Assembly: GCA_016720425.1 (NCBI GenBank) | Contig: JADKKQ010000004.1 | Location: 248,001-312,000 of the forward strand | Direction of reading: 5' to 3' | DNA length: 64,000 nucleotides | DNA from: Betaproteobacteria bacterium | Lineage (GTDB): Bacteria; Pseudomonadota; Gammaproteobacteria; Burkholderiales; Casimicrobiaceae | Part shown: positions 56,245-64,000 of the stretch, piece after piece | Position numbering within the stretch: position 1 is the first letter of the stretch | How the letters are laid out: each line of letters opens with the position of its first letter | The notes under the pieces: model-generated | The model's database searches: none | The model's input: only the letters and a program-made list of their open reading frames with translations | Told to the model about the DNA's origin: nothing | Program-made: the position numbers and the translations under genes

Positions 56245-58065
56245 TCAGCCCTCGGCGCGCATCTTGGCGTAGCTGCCGGGGGCCGCCTCGATGACCTTGA
56301 GCTTGCCCTTGCCGGGCACCCGCGCCGCAACCTGCGCACCGAGGTTCGGCTTCAGCCACTCCAGCCAGTCGTTCCACCACGAGCCCTCGAACTGCCGGGC
56401 GCCGCTCAGCCACTCGTCGGGCTTCGCGGGCAGCTGTTCGTTGGTCCAGTAACCGTACTTGTTCGCCGCCGGCGGGTTGATCATCCCGGCGATGTGGCCG
56501 GAACCGGAGAGCACGAAGCGCGACTTGCCGCCGAAGAGCTGCGGACCGGAGTACGTCGCCTTCCACGGCGCGATGTGGTCCTCGATCGCCGACACGAAGT
56601 AGGCCGGCGCGGTGATCTTCGACAGGTCGATCGGCACGCCGTCGAGGGTGATGCCGCCGGGCTCGCGCAGCTTGTTGTTCATGTACATGTTGCGCAGGTA
56701 CCAGCTGTGCATCGTCGCCGGCATCCGCGTCGAGTCCTGGTTCCAGTGCAGCAGGTCGAACGGGAACGGGTCGCGGCCCATCAGGTAGTTGTTGATGACG
56801 AACGACCAGATGAGGTCGTTCGAGCGCAGCAGGTTGAACGTGGTCGCCATCTCGGCGCCGTCGAGGAAGCCGCGCTCGTTCATCTTCTTCTCGAGCGACG
56901 ACACCTGCCCCTCGTCGATGAAGACCTCGAGCTCGCCGGTGCGGACGAAGTCGACCAGCGAGGTCATGAACGACGCGCTGGCGATGCGCCTGTCCTTCTT
57001 CGCCGCCATGTAGGCGAGCGTCGCGGCGAGCAGCGTGCCGCCGAGGCAGTAGCCCAGCGCGTTGACCTCCTTCTCGCCGGTGGCCTGCTCGATCTTGTCC
57101 AGCGCGGTCATCGGCCCCTCGAGCAGGTAGTCGACGAAATCCTTGTGCGACAGCCGCTCGTCCGGATTGACCCACGACATCAGGAACACCGTCATCCCCT
57201 GGTCGACGCACCACTTGACCAGCGAGTTCTTCTCGCGCAGGTCCATGATGTAGTACTTGTTGATCCACGGCGGGACGATCAGCAGCGGGCGCTTGTGCAC
57301 CTTGGCCGTCGACGGCTCGAACTGCAGCAGCTGCATCAGCTCGTTCTGGTAGACGACCTTGCCCGGCGTGGTCGCGATGTTGACGCCGAGCTCGAAGGCC
57401 TTGCTGTCGGTCATCGAGATCCGCAGCTGGCCGTTGCCGCGCTCGATGTCGTCGAGCAGGTTGTGCAGGCCCTTGACCAGGTTCTGGCCGCCGGTCGCCA
57501 CCGTCTCGCGGAACACCTCGGGGTTGGTCAGCGCGAAATTCGACGGCGCCAGCGCGTCGATGTACTGGCGGGTGAAGAAGTCGACCTTCTTGCGCGATCC
57601 GGGATCGAGGCCCTCGACGTTGGCGACGGTGGTGTTGAGCCAGCGCGAGGTGATGAGGTAGCTCTGCTTGATGTAGTCGAACAGGAAGTGCTCTTCCCAG
57701 TCGTCGTGCTTGAAGCGCTTGTCGCCCTTGGCCGGCACCGCGACCGGCTCGCCGGCGGCGCCCATCGCCTTCATCAGCGACGACTGCCAGAGGCTCATGT
57801 AGTCCCACCACAGGTTCATCTGCGCCTCGGCCATGCGGTAGGGGTTCGCCAGCATCTTCGAGGCGAGCTCCATGAACGCCTTGCCGATGCCGAGCTCGTC
57901 GGCCATCATCGACTGGCCGGACTCGGCCTGCCGGGTGGCGAAGTCGCCCATCAGCTTGGCGCTCTTCTCGGCGGCGGCGGCGAGCGAATCGGCGAGCGCG
58001 ATCGGGTCGTAGGCGGGCTTGGACGGGGTTTCGGGGGCGGCGGCGGGCTTGGCGGGCGCGGACAT
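56245..58065 (-). CDS. phaC: Class I poly(3-hydroxyalkanoate) synthase PhaC
   Basis: Polymerises 3-hydroxybutyryl-CoA into PHB granules; 606 residues, normal for class I. The N-terminal region has MNLWWDYMSLWQSSLMKAMG and FTRQYIDALAPSNFALTNPEVF. The alpha/beta hydrolase core includes PLLIVPPWINKYYIMDLREKNS and the lipase-box variant LGYCLGGTLL with the nucleophile Cys (about 340). The catalytic Asp is in AIEDHIAPWKATY (about 495) and the His in SGSGHIAGMINPP (about 523). The start ATG at 58065 follows GAAAGAGCCCCGCC, a weak ribosome site. phaA/phaB genes are not adjacent, but the thiolase at 61117 could supply acetoacetyl-CoA. Confidence 0.95.
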   Translation of the reverse strand: MSAPAKPAAAPETPSKPAYDPIALADSLAAAAEKSAKLMGDFATRQAESGQSMMADELGIGKAFMELASKMLANPYRMAEAQMNLWWDYMSLWQSSLMKAMGAAGEPVAVPAKGDKRFKHDDWEEHFLFDYIKQSYLITSRWLNTTVANVEGLDPGSRKKVDFFTRQYIDALAPSNFALTNPEVFRETVATGGQNLVKGLHNLLDDIERGNGQLRISMTDSKAFELGVNIATTPGKVVYQNELMQLLQFEPSTAKVHKRPLLIVPPWINKYYIMDLREKNSLVKWCVDQGMTVFLMSWVNPDERLSHKDFVDYLLEGPMTALDKIEQATGEKEVNALGYCLGGTLLAATLAYMAAKKDRRIASASFMTSLVDFVRTGELEVFIDEGQVSSLEKKMNERGFLDGAEMATTFNLLRSNDLIWSFVINNYLMGRDPFPFDLLHWNQDSTRMPATMHSWYLRNMYMNNKLREPGGITLDGVPIDLSKITAPAYFVSAIEDHIAPWKATYSGPQLFGGKSRFVLSGSGHIAGMINPPAANKYGYWTNEQLPAKPDEWLSGARQFEGSWWNDWLEWLKPNLGAQVAARVPGKGKLKVIEAAPGSYAKMRAEG

Positions 58066-58103
58066 GGCGGGGCTCTTTCGGGCGTTGAGGTTCAGGAAGG
58101 ATG

Positions 58104-59162
58104 TTAGCGGTTTTGGCCGGCGTGTGCGAAGCGAATGCCGCCGTCGGCGCCGACGCTGCGGCCGAGGCGCCCGGCGTGCCAGAGGTGGTTGAGGTGGGCG
58201 ATGGCCTCGCCCATGGCGAAGAACAGCTGCTGCAGGTCGAGGCGGCGGCGGAACAGAACGGGAACGAGGTCGGCGGCGGAGATCGGGCCGGCGGCGGCGC
58301 GGGCGGCGGCGGCGAGTTCGTCCAGCCGGGCGGCGTGGTGGGCGCGGAGCTCGGCGACGCGGCGGGCGATGCCGCGGAACGGCAGCCCGTGCGACGGCAG
58401 CACCAGCGTGTCCGGCGGCAGCGCCTCGAACGCAGCCAGCGAGGCGAGGAAGCGTGCCAGCGGGTCGGCGTCGGGCTCGACCGCCCAGATGCTGATGTTG
58501 GTGCTGATCCTGGGCAGCAGCATGTCGCCGGAGATCAGGATGCCCGTCGACCCGCAGTACAGCGCCGCGTGCTCGGGCGAGTGGCCGTGCCCCTCGATGA
58601 CGCGCCACGGCCGTCCGCCGGCCGTCGTCGACTCGCCGTCGCAGATGCGCGCGAAGCTGGCGGGGATTTCCGGCGCGCCCTGCCGGTAGTGGTTGCCGCG
58701 GCCGGACAGCCCGGCGAGCGGCTCGCCGGCGAGCCCGTGCCGGGCGAACAGCGCGACGATGGCGTCGTGGCCGTGCCCGCTGTGTCCGCCGCACAGCGCG
58801 TGCGCGGTGAGGAACTCGGCGTGGGTCATGACCACCGGCGCGCCGAAGCGTGCCGACAGCCACGCGGCGTTGCCGACGTGGTCGGGGTGGCAGTGGGTGA
58901 CGATGATCCGCCGCAGCGGCCGGCCGGCGAGCGTGGTCGCCAGTTGAACCTCCCACTGCGCGCGGGTCGGGGCGTCGGCATAGCCGCAGTCGACCAGCGT
59001 GGCGCCGTCGTCCTCGTCCAGCAGCCAGAGATTGATGTGGTCGAGCGCGAACGGCAGCGGCATCCGGATCCAGCGCAGCCCCGGCGCCAGCTCGATGGCC
59101 TGCCCCGGCGCGGGCGGCGCGGCGAACGGGTAGGCGAGCGGCTGCGGCAGGGGCACGGACAT
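58104..59162 (-). CDS. MBL-fold metallo-hydrolase
   Basis: Metallo-beta-lactamase superfamily hydrolase of 352 residues. Metal ligands are in IIVTHCHPDHVGNAAW (HxHxDH, about 89-97), VIEGHGHSPEHAALY (His, about 210), ILISGDMLLP (Asp, about 230) and VLPSHGLPF (His). The C-terminal helical part (LRAHHAARLDELAAAARAA and FAMGEAIAHLNHLWHAGRL) is typical of the group near leucine-degradation and acyl-CoA genes, sometimes annotated as hydroxyacylglutathione-hydrolase-like. The chosen ATG is 59162; the frame stays open upstream to 59264. It is 38 bases upstream of phaC on the same strand and divergent from liuR. The substrate is unknown; a thioester or lactone is possible. Confidence 0.85.
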   Translation of the reverse strand: MSVPLPQPLAYPFAAPPAPGQAIELAPGLRWIRMPLPFALDHINLWLLDEDDGATLVDCGYADAPTRAQWEVQLATTLAGRPLRRIIVTHCHPDHVGNAAWLSARFGAPVVMTHAEFLTAHALCGGHSGHGHDAIVALFARHGLAGEPLAGLSGRGNHYRQGAPEIPASFARICDGESTTAGGRPWRVIEGHGHSPEHAALYCGSTGILISGDMLLPRISTNISIWAVEPDADPLARFLASLAAFEALPPDTLVLPSHGLPFRGIARRVAELRAHHAARLDELAAAARAAAGPISAADLVPVLFRRRLDLQQLFFAMGEAIAHLNHLWHAGRLGRSVGADGGIRFAHAGQNR

Positions 59163-59306
59163 GGCGGGGCGCGTCGCGTTCGTGGCGTCGATCGGGTATC
59201 GGTGGAAGCGGCGAGCGAACGGTCGGGCGGGCGTGCATCGCGCCCTGCCCGGGAATTGGTGCAATGCAACATCGTCAGCGAAAGAGGTCTGTCTGTCAAG
59301 GGCTTA

Positions 59307-59315
59307 TGCTATCTT
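59307..59315 (+). promoter_or_regulatory. Candidate extended -10 of liuR
   Basis: TGCTATCTT at 59307-59315 fits the TGnTATnnT form. It predicts a short leader to the GTG at 59344 or ATG at 59359. The facing strand has a TTGACA (59299-59294) that could serve the metallo-hydrolase gene. Confidence 0.3.
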
Positions 59316-59358
59316 CAGCGCTTCGCCCACGATCCCTTTCCCGGTGTCCCGCTCGCTC

Positions 59359-59811
59359 ATGCCCGCCGTCCCTGCCGCCGCCGGCGCCACGCCGGAACCG
59401 CCTGCCGGCGCGGCGGCGTACACCATCTCCGACCTCGCCCGCGAGTTCGCGCTGACGACCCGGGCGATCCGCTTCTACGAGCACGAGGGCCTGCTGTCGC
59501 CGCAGCGCCGCGGCCGGGTGCGGATCTACGGCGAGCGCGAACGGGTGCGCATCAAGCTGATCCTGCGCGGCAAGCGCCTCGGCCTCGCGCTGGCGGAGAT
59601 CCGCGAGCTGTTCGACATCTACGCGCTGACGCGCAACGAGGCGGCGCAGCTGTCGAAGTTCCTGCAGATGCTCGCCGATCGCCGGGCGATGCTGAAGCAG
59701 CAGCGCGAGGACATCGACGCGGTGCTGGCCGAGATCGCCGCGCTGGAGCGCGACTGCCGCCGGCGCCTGGCGGCGACCGGCGCGCCGGCCAGGCGCGGGC
59801 GCGGCGCGTGA
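59359..59811 (+). CDS. liuR: MerR-family regulator of leucine/isovalerate catabolism (LiuR-like)
   Basis: DNA-binding regulator of 150 residues. After an Ala/Pro-rich start it has the MerR winged helix YTISDLAREFALTTRAIRFYEHEGLLSPQRRGRVRIYGERERVRI (about 21-65). Next are LILRGKRLGLALAEIRELFDIYAL and a coiled coil KQQREDIDAVLAEIAALERDC. No C-terminal metal-binding Cys cluster is present, which separates it from metal-sensing MerR proteins. The sequence pattern and its place directly before isovaleryl-CoA dehydrogenase match LiuR. A GTG at 59344 is an alternative start. It probably binds the palindrome at 59828-59847. Confidence 0.88.
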   Translation: MPAVPAAAGATPEPPAGAAAYTISDLAREFALTTRAIRFYEHEGLLSPQRRGRVRIYGERERVRIKLILRGKRLGLALAEIRELFDIYALTRNEAAQLSKFLQMLADRRAMLKQQREDIDAVLAEIAALERDCRRRLAATGAPARRGRGA

Positions 59812-59826
59812 AGCGGACGGTGTCGA

Positions 59827-59855
59827 TTGACGTTGACGTCAACGTCATTTAGAGT
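59827..59855 (+). promoter_or_regulatory. Promoter of the liu operon
   Basis: -35 TTGACG (59827-59832), 17-base spacer, -10 TAGAGT (59850-59855). The spacer is filled by the LiuR palindrome, as expected for a repressor acting by occlusion or for a MerR protein that bends the spacer. Confidence 0.55.
59828..59847. promoter_or_regulatory. Likely LiuR operator (perfect 20-base palindrome)
   Basis: TGACGTTGACGTCAACGTCA is identical to its own reverse complement. It lies 16 bases after the liuR stop and 66 bases before the dehydrogenase ATG, between the -35 and -10. Perfect dyads of this kind are typical MerR-family sites. Confidence 0.75.
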
Positions 59856-59913
59856 CGCCGGTCCGGCCGGCCCGAAGGCCGGTGCGCGGCCCGATCGTTC
59901 AGGAAGGAACCCC

Positions 59914-61081
59914 ATGCGCAGCTTCCCCGCCCTCGACTTCCACCTCGGCGAGACCATCGACATGCTGCGCGAGACGGTGCGCGAGTTTGCCGCCGCCGAG
60001 ATCGCGCCGCGGGCGGCCGAGATCGACCGCAGCAACCAGTTCCCGCCGGACCTGTGGCGCAAGCTCGGCGACCTGGGGCTGCTGGGGATCACCGTGGAGG
60101 AGAGCTTCGGCGGCAGCGCGATGGGCTACCTCGCGCACATCGTCGCCATGGAAGAGATCAGCCGCGCCTCGGCGTCGGTCGGGCTGTCCTACGGCGCGCA
60201 CTCCAACCTCTGCGTCAACCAGATCCGCCGCAACGGCACCGAGGCGCAGAAGCAGCGCTACCTGCCGCGCCTGGTCAGCGGCGAGCACGTCGGCGCGCTG
60301 GCGATGAGCGAGCCGGGCGCGGGCTCGGACGTGGTGTCGATGCGCCTCGCCGCGCGCCGCGACGGCGACCGCTACGTCCTCGACGGCAGCAAGATGTGGA
60401 TCACCAACGGCCCGGACGCCGACACGCTGGTCGTCTACGCCCGGACCGATCGCGACGCGGGACCGCGCGGCATCACCGCCTTCATCGTCGAAAAGGGGAT
60501 GAAGGGATTCTCGACCGCGCAGAAGCTCGACAAGCTCGGGATGCGCGGATCGAACACCTGCGAGCTCGTGTTCGAGCATTGCGCGGTGCCGGCGGCGAAC
60601 GTCCTCGGCGCCGAGGGCAGTGGCGTCAACGTGCTGATGAGCGGCCTCGACTACGAGCGTGCGGTGCTCGCCGGCGGGTCGCTGGGCATCATGGTCGCCT
60701 GCCTCGACGTCGTGCTGCCCTACGTGCACGAGCGGCACGCAGTTCGGGCAGCCGATCGGCGAGTTCCAGCTGATGCAGGGCAAGCTCGCCGACATGTACA
60801 CGACGCTGAACGCCTGCAAGGCCTACGTCTACGCGGTCGGGCAGGCCTGCGACCGCGGCGAGACGACGCGCAAGGACGCGGCCGGCGCGATCCTGTACGC
60901 GGCGGAGAAGGCCACGTGGATGGCCGGCGAGGCGATCCAGTGCCTCGGCGGCAACGGCTACATCAACGACTATCCGACCGGACGGCTGTGGCGCGACGCC
61001 AAGCTCTACGAAATCGGCGCCGGCACCTCGGAGATCCGGCGGATGCTGATCGGCCGCGAGCTCTTCAACGAAACCCGGTAG
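59914..61081 (+). pseudogene. liuA: Isovaleryl-CoA dehydrogenase, frameshifted
   Basis: FAD-dependent acyl-CoA dehydrogenase of leucine degradation, oxidising isovaleryl-CoA to 3-methylcrotonyl-CoA. The N-terminal part is intact: LGLLGITVEESFGGSAMGYLAHIVAMEEISRASASVGLSYGAHSNLCVNQI and LAMSEPGAGSDVVSMRL, WITNGPDADTLVVYA, SGLDYERAVLAGG. At about 60731-60740, after YVHER, one extra base shifts the frame. The expected TQFGQPIGEFQLMQGKLADMY then continues in the next frame, through CLGGNGYINDYPTGRLWRDAKLYEIGAGTSEIRR to a stop at 61081. The repaired length is 388 residues, normal for the family. ATG 59914 has AGGAAGG upstream. The unrepaired frame stays open into the thiolase. Confidence 0.88.
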
Positions 61082-61116
61082 CGCGCCGTCGCCGCGCCGC
61101 GACCCAAGGAGCAGTG

Positions 61117-62301
61117 ATGCAGAACGACCCCATCGTCATCGTCGGTGCCGCGCGCACGCCCATGGGCGGCCTCTCCGGCGACTTCGCGTCGCTGGCGGCC
61201 AGCGATCTCGGCGCGGTGGCCATCCGGGCGGCGGTGGAGCGCGCCGGCGTGGCGGCCGAGGACGTGCAGGAGGTGATCATGGGCAACGTGCTGCCCGCCG
61301 GCCAGGGGCAGGCGCCCGCGCGCCAGGCGGCGATCAAGGCCGGGCTGCCGCTGTCCGCCGGCTGCACGACGGTCAACAAGATGTGCGGCTCGGCGATGAA
61401 GGCGGCGATGCTCGCCCACGACCTGCTGGTCGCCGGCAGCAGCGACGTGGTGGTCGCCGGCGGCATGGAGAGCATGAGCAACGCGCCCTACCTCCTGCCC
61501 CGGGCGCGGCAGGGACTGCGGATGGGGCACGCGACGCTGTACGACCACATGTTCCTCGACGGGCTCGAGGACGCCTACGACAAGGGCCGGCTGATGGGCG
61601 TGTTCGCCGAGCAGTGCGCCGACAAGTACGGCTTCACCCGCGAGGCGCAGGACGCCTTTGCGCTGGTGTCGCTGTCGCGCGCGCTGGCCGCCAACAACGA
61701 CGGCACGTTCGCCTGGGAGATCGCGCCGGTGACCGTGGCGGGCAAGAAGGGCGACGTGGTGATCGCCGGCGACGAGCAGCCGGCCAAGGCGTCGCCGGAC
61801 AAGATCCCGACGCTGAAGCCGGCGTTCCGCAAGGACGGCACCGTCACCGCCGCCAACGCGAGCTCGATCTCCGACGGCGCGGCCGCGCTGCTGCTGATGC
61901 GCCGCTCGACCGCCGAGCGTCGCGGCCTGAAGCCGCTGGCGGCGATCATCGCCCACGCGACGCACGCGCAGGAGCCCGGCTGGTTCACGACCGCGCCGGT
62001 CGCGGCGATCCGCAAGCTGTACCAGGCCACCGGCTGGACCACCGGCGAGGTCGACCTGTTCGAGATCAACGAGGCCTTCGCCGTCGTCACCATGGCGGCG
62101 ATGCACGACCTCGCCATTCCGCACGACAAGGTCAACGTCCACGGCGGCGCCTGCGCGCTCGGCCATCCGATCGGCGCCTCCGGTGCGCGCATCCTGGTCA
62201 CGCTGCTGGGCGCGCTGCGCAAGCACGGCGCCCGGCGCGGCGTCGCGAGCCTGTGCATCGGCGGCGGCGAGGCCACCGCGATGGGCATCGAGCTCTGCTG
62301 A
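61117..62301 (+). CDS. Acetyl-CoA C-acetyltransferase (thiolase)
   Basis: Thiolase II-type enzyme of 394 residues that cleaves or forms acetoacetyl-CoA. The N-terminal part VIVGAARTPMGGLSGDFASLAASDLG leads to the acyl-accepting Cys in CTTVNKMCGSAMKAAM (Cys90) and VVVAGGMESMSNAPYLL. Catalytic residues near the C-terminus are in DLFEINEAFAVVTM, GGACALGHPIGASGARILVTLL (His about 350) and SLCIGGGEATAMGIEL (Cys about 379). AAGGAG precedes the ATG at 61117. In this operon it would complete leucine breakdown to acetyl-CoA; the same reaction run backwards feeds PHB synthesis by PhaC. Confidence 0.93.
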   Translation: MQNDPIVIVGAARTPMGGLSGDFASLAASDLGAVAIRAAVERAGVAAEDVQEVIMGNVLPAGQGQAPARQAAIKAGLPLSAGCTTVNKMCGSAMKAAMLAHDLLVAGSSDVVVAGGMESMSNAPYLLPRARQGLRMGHATLYDHMFLDGLEDAYDKGRLMGVFAEQCADKYGFTREAQDAFALVSLSRALAANNDGTFAWEIAPVTVAGKKGDVVIAGDEQPAKASPDKIPTLKPAFRKDGTVTAANASSISDGAAALLLMRRSTAERRGLKPLAAIIAHATHAQEPGWFTTAPVAAIRKLYQATGWTTGEVDLFEINEAFAVVTMAAMHDLAIPHDKVNVHGGACALGHPIGASGARILVTLLGALRKHGARRGVASLCIGGGEATAMGIELC

Positions 62302-62421
62302 CGCGGGGTCCGGCCCGCGCCGGACGCCGCTCGCCGACCCTCGCGCGATGCCTTCGACCGAACGCCTGCCGCACAACGCTGCCGGAAGCCTGCCGCCGCT
62401 ACGCTCCTGGGGCGGGCGCCG

Positions 62422-63384
62422 ATGAACGCGGCGCACCGTCCCGGTCACGCCGGGGTCTACGGCAAGCTGGTGCTGGTCGCGCTGATCTGGGGCGGAACGT
62501 TCATCGCCGGCCGGATCGTCGCCGCCGAGGTCGCGCCGGCGTCCGCGGCGCTGTGGCGCTACGTGATCGCCAGCGTTGCGGTGCTGGTCGCGCACGCGCT
62601 GCTCGAAGGACGGCTGCCGCCGCTCAGCGCGCGGCAGTGGCTGGGCGTCACCCTGCTCGGCGCCACCGGCGTGGCCGCGTACAACCTCTGCTTCATGATC
62701 GGCCTGCAGACCGTCCCCGCGTCGCGGGCGTCGCTGATCGTCGCGCTCAATCCGGCGGTGACCTACGTCGGCGCGATGCTGCTGTTCGGCGAGCGCACGT
62801 CGCCGGTGCGGGGCCTCGGCGTGCTGCTGGCGCTGGCCGGCGCCGCCGTCGTCATCGGCCACGGCAATCCGCTGGCGCTGTTCTCCGGCGGCGTCGGCAC
62901 CGGCGACGCGATCGTCTTCGGCTGCGTGCTGTCGTGGTCGACCTACACGCTGATCGGCAAGCGGATCCTGGTCGGTCTGTCTCCGCTGGCGGCCACCGCC
63001 TACGCGTCGCTGACCGGCACCGTGCTGCTGGCGCTGGTCGCGTGGTGGCTGCCGGCGCCGATGAGCAGCGGCATCGCGCCGCCCGAGGCATCGGTCCGCG
63101 CCTGGCTCGCGTTCGTCTTCCTCGGCGTCTTCGGCACGGCGATCGCCTTCGTCTGGTTCTACGACGGCGTGCGCGCGCTGGGCCCCGCCCGCGCGTCGGT
63201 GTTCATCAATCTGGTGCCCGTCGCCGCGGTGCTGCTCGGCTTCGTGCTGCTGAACGAAAGCCTCGAATGGTCGATGCTCGCGGGCGGCCTGCTGGTCGTC
63301 TGCGGCGTCTGGCTGATCAACCGTCCCGCACGGCCGGCGCGGGCCCCCGTCAACCCACCCGTGGAAAGCTCCCGATGCTGCTGA
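62422..63384 (+). CDS. EamA/DMT-family transporter
   Basis: Inner-membrane drug/metabolite-type transporter, 320 residues with ten predicted hydrophobic segments in two EamA repeats. Repeat one contains LVLVALIWGGTFIAGRIV and LQTVPASRASLIVALNPAVTYVGAMLLFGE. Repeat two contains AIVFGCVLSWSTYTLIGKRIL and GPARASVFINLVPVAAVLLGFVLLNESLEW. Each ends in the conserved GE or NE pattern. Its place in a leucine-catabolism operon suggests export or import of a metabolite, but substrate is unknown. Its end overlaps the next gene's start by ten bases (63375-63384). Confidence 0.88.
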   Translation: MNAAHRPGHAGVYGKLVLVALIWGGTFIAGRIVAAEVAPASAALWRYVIASVAVLVAHALLEGRLPPLSARQWLGVTLLGATGVAAYNLCFMIGLQTVPASRASLIVALNPAVTYVGAMLLFGERTSPVRGLGVLLALAGAAVVIGHGNPLALFSGGVGTGDAIVFGCVLSWSTYTLIGKRILVGLSPLAATAYASLTGTVLLALVAWWLPAPMSSGIAPPEASVRAWLAFVFLGVFGTAIAFVWFYDGVRALGPARASVFINLVPVAAVLLGFVLLNESLEWSMLAGGLLVVCGVWLINRPARPARAPVNPPVESSRCC

Positions 63385-64000
63385 CCGAACAACAGCGACT
63401 CGTTCGCGACACCCTGCGCGCGTTTGCGCAGGAGCGCCTCGCCCCGCAGGCCGCGCGCTGGGACCGCGAGCATCACTTTCCGCGCGCCGAGCTGGCGGCG
63501 CTCGGCGAGCTGGGCGCGCTCGGCATGGTGACGCCCGAAGCCTGGGGCGGCGCCGGCATGGACTACGTGTCGCTGGCCGTCGCGCTGGAGGAGATCGCCG
63601 CCGGCGACGGCGCCACGTCGACGATCGTCAGCGTCCAGAACTCGGTCGTCTGCGGTCCGCTCGCCGCCTTCGGCAGCGACGCGCAGAAGGAGCGTTACCT
63701 GAGGCCGCTGGCCGCAGGCACCGCGCTCGGCTGCTTCTGCCTCACCGAGCCGCAGGTCGGCTCCGACGCGGCGGCGATCGCCACCCGCGCCGACCGCGAC
63801 GGCGACGGCTACGTGCTGAACGGCGTCAAGCAGTTCATCACCACCGGCAAGCACGCCGACACGGCGATCGTGTTCGCGGTCACCGACCGGAGCGCCGGGA
63901 AGAAGGGCATCACCGGCTTCGTCGTCGACACCCGGACCCCCGGCTACATCGTCGCGCGCGTCGAGGACAAGCTCGGGCAGCGGGCGTCGGACACCGCGCA
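63375..64000 (+). CDS. Acyl-CoA dehydrogenase (partial)
   Basis: The gene runs off the right edge; about 208 residues are seen. It begins LLTEQQRLVRDTLRAFAQERLAPQAARWDREHHFPRAELAALGELG, the helical N-domain. CFCLTEPQVGSDAAAIATRADRDGDGYVLNGVKQFITTGKHADTAIVFAVTD, the FAD/substrate beta-domain with the SD loop, follows. The C-terminal catalytic half is missing from the window. It differs from the dehydrogenase at 59914 and would be a second substrate class in the operon, perhaps for a branched or short chain. The start overlaps the transporter stop. Confidence 0.9.
   Translation, partial: MLLTEQQRLVRDTLRAFAQERLAPQAARWDREHHFPRAELAALGELGALGMVTPEAWGGAGMDYVSLAVALEEIAAGDGATSTIVSVQNSVVCGPLAAFGSDAQKERYLRPLAAGTALGCFCLTEPQVGSDAAAIATRADRDGDGYVLNGVKQFITTGKHADTAIVFAVTDRSAGKKGITGFVVDTRTPGYIVARVEDKLGQRASDTA

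Noticed and set aside
55757..57811. Long minus-strand open frame joining the glycine-zipper gene to the region opposite phaC coding
   Set aside because: Only the last 143 codons have real protein features with a signal peptide; the upstream part is an out-of-frame reading of phaC.
59914..62301. Fused dehydrogenase-thiolase protein
   Set aside because: The middle third is frameshifted dehydrogenase sequence; removing one base gives two ordinary proteins with a ribosome site before the thiolase.

Overview
This is a very GC-rich chromosomal segment from a betaproteobacterium, probably Burkholderiales or a close relative. The diagnosis rests on several gene neighbourhoods typical of that class: isoaspartate methyltransferase-like/rhodanese/tolC/waaA/waaC, cytochrome c4/engB/hemB, ponA/pilMNOPQ/aroKB/gltBD/hemE/priA/argS/SPOR/dsbA/SDR, a class I PHA synthase, and a LiuR-controlled leucine-degradation operon. 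No tRNA, rRNA, CRISPR array, insertion sequence or prophage was seen. Most of the window is housekeeping genome, and I do not see an obvious new defence or mobile system.

Layout. 1-3.1 kb (-): branched-chain amino acid or amide uptake (livK, livH, partial livM) with a strong promoter and an intrinsic terminator after livK. 3.4-7.8 kb (+): RND efflux adaptor and pump, with a tandem heptamer repeat between them. 8.0-10.5 kb (+): methyltransferase, rhodanese, TolC. 10.5-14.6 kb: lipopolysaccharide core genes (waaA and waaC on -, a glycosyltransferase and a sugar epimerase on +). 14.6-18.3 kb (+): dTDP-rhamnose operon rfbBACD, with a truncated duplicate of the rfbB 5' end upstream and a frameshift in rfbA. 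18.4-20.3 kb: secreted serine protease. 20.4-25.8 kb: cytochrome c4, engB, a CBS/nucleotidyltransferase plus exonuclease pair, hemB. 25.8-28.8 kb (-): hypothetical gene and PBP1A.

29-35.9 kb (+): pilMNOPQ, the type IV pilus alignment complex and secretin, then aroK-aroB. 35.9-37.3 kb (-): lipoprotein with three internal repeats. 37.6-43.7 kb (+): gltBD. 43.8-47.5 kb: hemE, a 440-base AT-richer gap with two perfect DnaA boxes, and priA. 47.6-51.5 kb: argS, SPOR protein, dsbA, and an SDR lacking an ordinary start codon. 51.6-55.7 kb: divergent GDSL autotransporter and FecR-like envelope protein. 55.8-59.2 kb (-): glycine-zipper protein, phaC, metallo-hydrolase. 59.3-64.0 kb (+): liuR, isovaleryl-CoA dehydrogenase (frameshifted), thiolase, EamA transporter and a partial acyl-CoA dehydrogenase, with a perfect 20-base palindrome as the likely LiuR operator.

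How it fits together: the envelope genes (LPS core, rhamnose, PBP1A, pili, efflux, autotransporter) dominate. Leucine breakdown to acetoacetyl-CoA/acetyl-CoA sits a few hundred bases from PHA synthase, which draws on the same pool. Two single-base frameshifts in otherwise intact conserved genes suggest either assembly errors or recent inactivation. All coordinates and motifs come from reading the sequence; no database search was run.
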